64,000 bases of DNA, taken from assembly GCF_012726235.1 (NCBI RefSeq), contig NZ_JAASAH010000012.1, forward strand, positions 62,001 through 126,000. Direction: 5' to 3'. Source of the stretch: Streptomyces sp. HNM0574 (GTDB lineage Bacteria > Actinomycetota > Actinomycetes > Streptomycetales > Streptomycetaceae). Of the stretch, positions 58,174 through 64,000 are shown in pieces; the first letter of the stretch is position 1; the number at the start of each line of letters is the position of its first letter. The translations under genes were made by a program, and so were the position numbers. The notes under the pieces were generated by a model, which saw only the letters and a list, made by a program, of their open reading frames with translations, was not told the origin of the DNA and ran no database searches.

Positions 58174-59539
58174 TCAGTCGCCGGGGTCGGCCTTGTACGC
58201 GCTGTAGACCGCGGCGCCCCCGATCGCGAACAGCCCGCCGATCGCCAGCGCTCCGCGCCAGTCCCCCTCGGCCGTCGACAGGATCAACGGCACGTGCAGC
58301 GCCACCGCGACGCCCATCACGAGGGCCGAGGCGGGCCGCAGCGCCAGCGGGTACGCGGCGCCGAGGTGCACGGCCCTGCCGGCGTCGCCGCCGTCCCCCG
58401 CCTGCCGGACGCCGGCCGCCTCCGCGAGCGGCGCGAGCCTGCCGTCCGGCACCGAGCCGAGCAGCCGGCGGCCGTCCGGGGCGACGAAGTCGGCGGGCGC
58501 CGTACGGTCCGACTGCCGCGCGGGGTCCCACTCCAGGCGGCCCTCCTGCCCGGCCAGGACCCGCGCGGCCTCCTTCGCCCGGCAGCCCCGCGGGACGAAC
58601 CAGAGCTCGCGGCCGCCGCACTCCACCCGCAGCGTGTGCAGCGTCTCCGGCTTGCCCTTCTTCCGCGCGGACGCCTGCCGGTACGGCGAGTACCCGGGTG
58701 ACCCGCGCGGGCGCCGAGCACAGCGAGGTGGCCCCGGCGAAGCGGCGGTGCGGCGCCGGTCCGGTCTGCCGCAGGAGGTGGACCAGCAGGGCGAGGGTGC
58801 CGGCGCCCCAGGCGGCCAGCGTCCAGCGCCGCTCGCCCGCGGACATGGCCACGCCCGCCAGCTTCCGCTCGACCTCGTCCCGGTCCTCGTCCCCGACCGC
58901 GCCGAGCCCGGGCTCGGCGGGCGCGTACGCCACGACCAGCCCGTCGCCCTCGCGCAGGTACTCGGGGCTGCGCACGTGCACCCGGAACTCCCTTGCCGCG
59001 CCCGGCAGTTCGACGGTGTAGTCGGCCTTCACCCCGTCACCGCGCCCGGGCCCGGCCTTCCGGCCGTCGGCCACGCCGGTCACCCGCGCGGTCACGACCT
59101 CGGCGCCCGCGGCGCTGATCCGCTGCCCGTTGTCCGTCACCCGGGGGTCCATCGCGGTGAGCGCGACGACCACCGCGACGAACGCCGGAACCGCCACCGC
59201 GAAGCACACCGCACGCCACCGCGTCCGGCCCGCGCCCCCGAACCCGGCCTCCCACGCCACCCGGTGGGCCCGCGCCGGGTCCTTCACCGGCGAGGTGGCC
59301 CGTACCAGCACCCAGGCGAGCAGCCCCACGCCCAGCGCCGCCGTACCGGACCACGCCAGCCCGCGCTGCAACGGCCCCGCGCCCAGCAGCAGCCAGCCCG
59401 CCGCCTCCGCGACCAGCCCCGCCGCGACCAGCGCCGGAACGGCACTCCCCACGAACGAGGCCCGCCGCACCCCCGCGACCTCACCCGCCGTCACGCCCAC
59501 GTCCGCCGCCACACCAACCGCCACAACCGCCCCCACCAC
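58174..59539 (-). pseudogene. Membrane protein gene with a single-base frameshift
   Basis: The 5' part (from ~59539, GTG; start uncertain, GTG 59494 possible) encodes two transmembrane pairs and an extracellular domain (ADYTVELPGAAREFRVHV, EGDGLVVAYAPAEPG). It loses its sense after VTRVL near 58700. In another frame the rest is coherent: YSPYRQASARKKGKPETLHTL, then ECGGRELWFVPRGCRAKEAARVL and two transmembrane segments to 58174. Deleting one C in the CCCGGG at about 58693-58699 would join VTGYSPYRQ smoothly. Either the gene is recently broken or the base is an error. Function is unknown. Confidence 0.7.
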
Positions 59540-59772
59540 TCATCGACCACCAGCGACCCTCCCACGCCCCTCCCCCCACCCCGCCCACCGTCACAAGATC
59601 CCCGCCACCCCCTACCGCCTGACCCCCAACTCCCGCCCACCCACCGCCCCTTCCTGCCAAACCCGCCACCTCATCCGCCCAACCCCACCCACTCCTCGCC
59701 GCCGCTCACTACGATGCGGAACGTCCCGCCGTGGGGCGGGGGAGGCGATCTATTCACGGGGGAGAGGCCCCA

Positions 59773-60096
59773 ATGGGGGACCGCACCAAAGTCGAGACGA
59801 AGGAGCTGAGCGCGGCCGCCGACGCCTTGGTGGGCATCCGCAGCCAGCTCAGACGCAAGGACAACGACGCCGACGACGCGACCCGTTCGTCCGCCGCACG
59901 CCTCAACAAGGCGGGCGGCTGGCGGACACCGCACGGCCTCACCGCCTTCGCCGACCGCTGGAACGACCAGGTGAAGCATCTGCACGACCGGCTGGACGGG
60001 ATCAGCGACAAGCTGCACGAGTCCAAGGTCGCGTACACGCAGCGGGAACAGCGGGAATCCGACAACCAGGACAAGATCCGCCAGGACTTCGGCTGA
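59773..60096 (+). CDS. WXG100-like small helical protein
   Basis: The 107-residue protein is predicted all-helical: KELSAAADALVGIRSQLRRKD, a turn with GGWRTPHGLTAFADRWNDQ, then a long second helix VKHLHDRLDGISDKLHES. This helix-turn-helix with W and G at the turn resembles WXG100/ESX secreted proteins, although the motif is G-G-W rather than W-x-G. It lies 10 bases before a much larger WXG-type gene. GGAGAGG lies 6 bases before the ATG. Confidence 0.75.
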   Translation: MGDRTKVETKELSAAADALVGIRSQLRRKDNDADDATRSSAARLNKAGGWRTPHGLTAFADRWNDQVKHLHDRLDGISDKLHESKVAYTQREQRESDNQDKIRQDFG

Positions 60097-60106
60097 GGGG
60101 GACGTC

Positions 60107-62320
60107 ATGAACTACGAGCAGTTGGACCAGGCCGACTTAACGGGGCTGGAGACGGCGGCCACGAGCTGGCGGCAGGTCAAGTCCGCGTACGAAGGACTCG
60201 GTGACCAGTACGAGCAGCAGGTCAAGAGCCGTCTGGAGAAGAACTGGGAGGGCGAGGCCGCTGCGGCGGCGCAGTCCGAGATCGCGCAGGTGCGCAAGCA
60301 GATGGACGCCGCGGCCGGGGAGGCCGGGCGGATGGCCAAGCTGTTGGACGACATCCACCACGACCTCCGCGGGCACCAGAAGAACCTCCGTGACCTGGAA
60401 AAGGAGCTGGAGGCGGACCACTTGGCCGTCGACGGCAGCGGGAAGATCACGGACAAGCACCCCAGGGCGACGGACCGGACCGCGCAGGCCGACTCCGAGC
60501 ACCGGGGCTGGGCCGACGCCAGGACGAAGCTCATCAAGGACTACGAGGGCAAGATCGAGGACGTCCTCAAGAAGGCCACCGAGGCCGACGAGGCGGCGGA
60601 AGCGGCCCTCAAGTCGGACCGTAACGGTGAGGACGAACGGGCCTTCAGCCAGGGCGGCCACCAAACCCTCGACGAGGCCCTTCAGGCGGAACGCGACGCG
60701 GACCGCGCCGCCGAGCTGATGGACGGCCGCCCGACCGCCACCGAACTCAACGAGCTGAACGACTTGTTGAGCAAGAACGGCCAGGACCCCGTCTTCGCGG
60801 AGAAGCTCGCGAAGACCCAGGGCGCGGACGGAACACTGAAGTCCTACATGGCGATGATGAATCCCCCGCCGGGAACGAGCCATGACCGCAAGGACGTCCT
60901 CCGCCAGATCCAGAAGAACCTCGGCACCACTCTCGGCACGGCCTCCCAGGTGGACAGCCGCGCCATGGACAAGTTCGAGAAGGACCTGCTGGCGGCCGGC
61001 GGAAACGAGTACAAGTCCCCGGCGGGAGCCAGGGGCGATTACAGCTACAACGGCTACCAGCTCACCAGCAGCCTTCTCGCGAATGGCGAATGGGACAAGG
61101 AATTCCTGGGCGACTACGGCAGCAAGCTGATCCAGGAGGAGCAGTCCCGTTACCAGTACTGGGGAACGGACCGGGAGTCCAGCTGGTACGGCGACGGGGC
61201 CATGGGACTCATCACCGACGACCCCATGGTCGGCTTCTCGGACGGCCTCGGCCACAACCCCGAGGCATCCACGGAATTCCTCTCCGGCAGCACCGAGACC
61301 GACGACGGGAAAATCAACAACCTCGACTACCTCCTCAAGGACCGCGAATGGCACGGCGGCGAGGCCGACAAGTCCCACCTCGGCCACGCCCTCGAATCCG
61401 CCACCACGGGACACGGGTACGACGAGAAGCCCCAACAGCCCCTGCCGCCCCACACCCAGGCCCAGGCGGACATCATGGGCAAGGTCATCACGACCGTGGC
61501 CGAGAACCCCGACGCGGCAGGCGGCGGCCTCAAGGACAGCCTCGGGCGAATGGGCGCGGAGTACACGGCGGACCTGAACCGGGCGCTCTCCACGGACGAT
61601 CACCTGAAGGACAAGATCATGCCGGTGGCCGGGGCGCAGGTCGATCTCGGGGACTCAGGGGACGCGGCGGCGGCGAGGTTCATCTACAACGTGAGCACGG
61701 ACCCGGAAGGCAACGCGGCCCTCACCTTCGGGCAGCGGCAGTACACAGCGAATCTCATCGCATACCACGCGGAGAATCCCGGTGCCACGGATCTCGGATT
61801 CCGGGAAACGATGGGGGAGATCGCCAATACATCGGGAGCGGCCGAGGGGGTGATCGCGCATGCGAGAAGTGACGAGATCTTCCGTCAAGGGATCGAGTCG
61901 GACAAGGAATACAACGATGCCGTGGCAAAGGCCGGAAAGTGGGCCGAGGGGCTCGTCTCCGTGGGCGCCGGTGCCGCCGGGGCCGTGCCGACGGGAGGCG
62001 TAGGCGGACCGGCGGCGGCAGCAGCAGGAGGAGAGCTGGGGAAGCTGGTCATCGGGGACATCATGGACGCTGCGAAACAGGACAACTCCCCGCAGCAGTC
62101 CTGGGACGCGGCCAAGCAACTCAGCGAAGAGAAGGGAGAGGCGTACAGCACCATCTGGTCAGGTCTGGACGGTGCCGGTGTCCGTCCTCCGGAGGGAGTT
62201 TCCGAGGACGAATTCCACAAGGCAGTTCAGGACGGCTTCAACGAAGGCTGGGGACGAGGCAATGACAACATCGAGGAGTACGTGACCAACAGGCCTGAAG
62301 ACGCGCCTAGCGTCGGCTAG
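60107..62320 (+). CDS. Large WXG-type putative type VII secretion substrate
   Basis: The 737-residue protein has an N-terminal helical hairpin with NWEGEAAAAAQSEIAQVRKQM (WxG at the turn), coiled-coil up to residue ~210, and a middle region of unknown fold (GLGHNPEASTEFLSGS, HLGHALESATTGHGYD). Near the C-terminus is a Gly/Ala-rich hydrophobic segment (VSVGAGAAGAVPTGGVGGPAAAAAGG). The LxG/WXG plan and Gly-rich hydrophobic stretch recall polymorphic toxins or the DUF6571-like family, but no known toxin domain was recognised. It is followed by a lipoprotein gene. Confidence 0.78.
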   Translation: MNYEQLDQADLTGLETAATSWRQVKSAYEGLGDQYEQQVKSRLEKNWEGEAAAAAQSEIAQVRKQMDAAAGEAGRMAKLLDDIHHDLRGHQKNLRDLEKELEADHLAVDGSGKITDKHPRATDRTAQADSEHRGWADARTKLIKDYEGKIEDVLKKATEADEAAEAALKSDRNGEDERAFSQGGHQTLDEALQAERDADRAAELMDGRPTATELNELNDLLSKNGQDPVFAEKLAKTQGADGTLKSYMAMMNPPPGTSHDRKDVLRQIQKNLGTTLGTASQVDSRAMDKFEKDLLAAGGNEYKSPAGARGDYSYNGYQLTSSLLANGEWDKEFLGDYGSKLIQEEQSRYQYWGTDRESSWYGDGAMGLITDDPMVGFSDGLGHNPEASTEFLSGSTETDDGKINNLDYLLKDREWHGGEADKSHLGHALESATTGHGYDEKPQQPLPPHTQAQADIMGKVITTVAENPDAAGGGLKDSLGRMGAEYTADLNRALSTDDHLKDKIMPVAGAQVDLGDSGDAAAARFIYNVSTDPEGNAALTFGQRQYTANLIAYHAENPGATDLGFRETMGEIANTSGAAEGVIAHARSDEIFRQGIESDKEYNDAVAKAGKWAEGLVSVGAGAAGAVPTGGVGGPAAAAAGGELGKLVIGDIMDAAKQDNSPQQSWDAAKQLSEEKGEAYSTIWSGLDGAGVRPPEGVSEDEFHKAVQDGFNEGWGRGNDNIEEYVTNRPEDAPSVG

Positions 62321-62382
62321 TTCCGCTGTCGGGAAGTTCGATGAGCCAGTCCGGATGGGATTGGCCAGTGGAGGGTTTCGTG

Positions 62383-63054
62383 GTGAGAAAAAAGAGAGCA
62401 CAGCATGTGGGTGTGCCACTCCTTCGGTCATCGCTCCTGTTGGGGGTTGCCTTGATTGTGGCCTCCTCTCTCACCGGCTGCACCTCCGAGGAGGATCTGC
62501 TCAGGAACGCCACCTGCGAGGGCAAGGCGCTGACAAGCCGCGAGGACGGGCGGAAGGTTGTGGGGCTCGTGCCGGACGGGGTCTATGAGCTCACGTCGAG
62601 GTACAGCGAGTACGACAGCAGGAGCAGCCGGGCCTTCTGCCTCATCCGTGAGCGAGAGGGCGAGGAGAGGAAAGTGATCGTGCTGAAGGCCTGGTTCGGC
62701 ACGAGCGGGACGGAGCCGTCACAGCTCTCCCTCCGAGAGCTGGACCAATCCGGCGCTGTGGACGGCCGCAAGGCGCGCATCACCTCGAAGTCGCCGCGCG
62801 TCGGCGGGGTTTCGGGCGAGGCGGACGCGGCGCTCAGCGCCCCCTGCACGCTCCCGGAGTCGGAGTCGGACTCGCCCCTCGACATGCGTAGAGGCACGCT
62901 GCACGTGACGGCGTCCTCGGACAACGCCCCCGACCCCGACAGTCCCGAGCAGCGGCAGAACGCCGCCGACCTGACGCTGTCCTTCCTGCGGCACGCGGTG
63001 CAACGGTGCGACGATCCGCCGGAGTTGCCCGCGAAGGTGCACATCGAGAAGTGA
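62383..63054 (+). CDS. Lipoprotein downstream of the WXG pair
   Basis: The 223-residue protein has a basic start (VRKKRAQHVG), a hydrophobic segment (SSLLLGVALIVASSLTGC) and a lipobox whose Cys starts the mature protein. The mature part carries further Cys residues (NATCEG, AFCLIRE, APCTLPE, QRCDDPP), probably disulphide-bonded outside. GTG at 62383 was chosen because GGAGGG lies 7 bases before it; ATG 62341 is an alternative. It may protect against or interact with the preceding secreted protein; this is inference from order. Confidence 0.78.
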   Translation: MRKKRAQHVGVPLLRSSLLLGVALIVASSLTGCTSEEDLLRNATCEGKALTSREDGRKVVGLVPDGVYELTSRYSEYDSRSSRAFCLIREREGEERKVIVLKAWFGTSGTEPSQLSLRELDQSGAVDGRKARITSKSPRVGGVSGEADAALSAPCTLPESESDSPLDMRRGTLHVTASSDNAPDPDSPEQRQNAADLTLSFLRHAVQRCDDPPELPAKVHIEK

Positions 63055-63065
63055 GGGACCGTACG

Positions 63066-63108
63066 ACGAACGGGCCCGGAGCACACACCGTGCTCCGGGC
63101 CCGTTCGT
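63066..63108. terminator. Terminator between lipoprotein and acyl-CoA dehydrogenase genes
   Basis: A perfect 19-base stem (ACGAACGGGCCCGGAGCAC) has a 5-base loop, 11 bases past the lipoprotein stop and 25 from the convergent stop. Confidence 0.9.
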
Positions 63109-63133
63109 GCGGGAGGTGGGGGCTCCCTGGGGG

Positions 63134-64000
63134 TCAGAAGGCCGCTTCGTCCAGGTCCATGAGGGACTGGTCGATGTTCTCGGCCAGCTGACGCTGGACG
63201 GTGAGGCCGGGCAGGACGTTGGCGGCGAAGAACTTCGCGGCCGCGATCTTGCCCTCGTAGAACGGCTTGTCCTTGGCGGAGGCGCCGTCCAACTTCGCCG
63301 CGGCGACGGCGGCACCGCGCAGCAGCAGGTAGCCGATGACGACGTCGCCGGAGGCCAGCAGGAAGCGGGTGGTGTTGAGGCCGACCTTGTAGATGGACTT
63401 GACGTCCTTCTCGGTGGCGGCCAGGTCGGTCAGCATGGTGCCGACGATGGCCTCCAGGTCCGCGGCGGCCGTGGTGAGCTGCTCGCGGGCCGCGGCGAGG
63501 TCCTCGCCGCCCTGCGCGTCGGCGAGGAACTTCTTGATCTCCTCGGACAGGGCGGTGAGCGCCTGGCCCTGGTCGCGGACGACCTTGCGGAAGAAGAAGT
63601 CCTGGCCCTGGATCGCGGTGGTGCCCTCGTACAGGGTGTCGATCTTCGCGTCGCGGATGTACTGCTCGATCGGGTACTCCTGCAGGTAGCCGGAGCCGCC
63701 GAGGGTCTGCAGCGACTGGGCCAGCTGCTCGTAGGACTTCTCGGAGCCGTAGCCCTTGACGATCGGCAGGAGCAGGTCGTTGAGGCGGTGCGCGGCGGAG
63801 GCGTCCTCGCCCGCGTGCTCCTTGACCAGGATCTCGTCCTGGACGGAGGCGGTGTAGAGGACGAGGGCGCGCATGCCCTCCGCGTACGCCTTCTGCGTCA
63901 TCAGCGAGCGGCGCACGTCGGGGTGGTGGGTGATGGTGACGCGCGGCGCGGTCTTGTCGGTGAACTGCGCGAGGTCGGCGCCCTGGACGCGCTCCTTGGC
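63134..64000 (-). CDS. Acyl-CoA dehydrogenase, C-terminal part (gene continues beyond window)
   Basis: The visible 288 codons cover the C-terminal helical FAD domain of a long (~600-residue) acyl-CoA dehydrogenase: [64 protein letters not shown] (FAD-binding and tail signature). The extra C-terminal helical domain follows ([28 protein letters not shown]). It catalyses the first step of beta-oxidation with electrons passing to ETF. The 5' end lies outside the window. Confidence 0.9.
   Translation of the reverse strand, partial: AKERVQGADLAQFTDKTAPRVTITHHPDVRRSLMTQKAYAEGMRALVLYTASVQDEILVKEHAGEDASAAHRLNDLLLPIVKGYGSEKSYEQLAQSLQTLGGSGYLQEYPIEQYIRDAKIDTLYEGTTAIQGQDFFFRKVVRDQGQALTALSEEIKKFLADAQGGEDLAAAREQLTTAAADLEAIVGTMLTDLAATEKDVKSIYKVGLNTTRFLLASGDVVIGYLLLRGAAVAAAKLDGASAKDKPFYEGKIAAAKFFAANVLPGLTVQRQLAENIDQSLMDLDEAAF

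Noticed and set aside
1-64000. tRNA or rRNA genes
   Set aside because: No cloverleaf-like segment with a T-loop GTTCGAATC-type core in a gene-free gap was found on either strand by eye.

Overview
The window is typical Streptomyces (or close relative) chromosome. The DNA is very GC-rich, many genes start with GTG, and neighbouring genes often overlap by 4 bases (ATGA/GTGA). The gene families also fit: FemX, an XRE regulator with DUF397, PhoX with a PHO box, a DmdR-type iron box, a SpoIIE/PAS/GAF phosphatase and WXG100 proteins. No tRNA, rRNA or CRISPR array was seen. Both window edges cut genes: a winged-helix regulator on the left and an acyl-CoA dehydrogenase on the right.

Layout. 1-2.4 kb: regulator, peptide deformylase, a GNAT gene split by a stop codon, and a DHFR-like reductase. 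2.4-6.4 kb: dnaB carrying two inteins, with a cluster of DnaA-box-like sites upstream. 6.9-10.2 kb: a MATE exporter and the rpsF-ssb-rpsR-rplI operon. 10.4-16.4 kb: a small membrane protein, femX with an alanine-racemase-like gene, a TetR/FAD monooxygenase pair sharing operators, a GNAT and a HAD phosphatase. 16.6-21 kb: a globin-reductase coupled to an FMN-binding protein, Nudix, and a K+ channel. 21-23.6 kb: an iron-box-controlled siderophore-type operon whose PLP decarboxylase-like protein lacks the Schiff-base lysine. 23.9-35.2 kb: BCCT transporter, lipoprotein, NDH-2, phoX, metG, a Uma2-type protein and aspS. 35.3-38.7 kb: a SpoIIE-type phosphatase and a nucleotidyltransferase.

38.7-47 kb is the accessory part. 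An araC/MFS divergent pair is split by an insertion of about 1 kb bounded by 51-bp direct repeats. An XRE-DUF397 pair faces a three-gene overlapping mini-operon. A 1,640-bp IS5-like element with 15-bp perfect terminal inverted repeats and a TA duplication carries a passenger gene, and it sits inside one copy of a composite intergenic repeat. That composite occurs three times in the window, and its core GCGCGGGGAACTGCGC about eleven times.

46.9-49 kb: an overlapping operon of acylphosphatase, Mut7-C RNase-like protein and a PUA/EVE-like-HNH nuclease (probable modification-dependent restriction). 50.6-52.5 kb: a stand-alone YcaO enzyme preceded by a 53-codon peptide gene with a strong ribosome site and a hairpin between them, a likely unrecognised RiPP locus. 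52.8-59.5 kb: an NHL-thioredoxin protein, a DUF2690 protein, a GH25-NlpC/P60-like lysozyme, an M18 aminopeptidase and a frameshifted membrane protein. 59.8-63 kb: WXG100-like protein, large WXG-type protein and lipoprotein, a possible type VII secretion set.

The strongest candidates for something undescribed are the YcaO/peptide locus, the IS passenger gene, the 51-bp-repeat insertion and the iron-regulated lysine-less decarboxylase.
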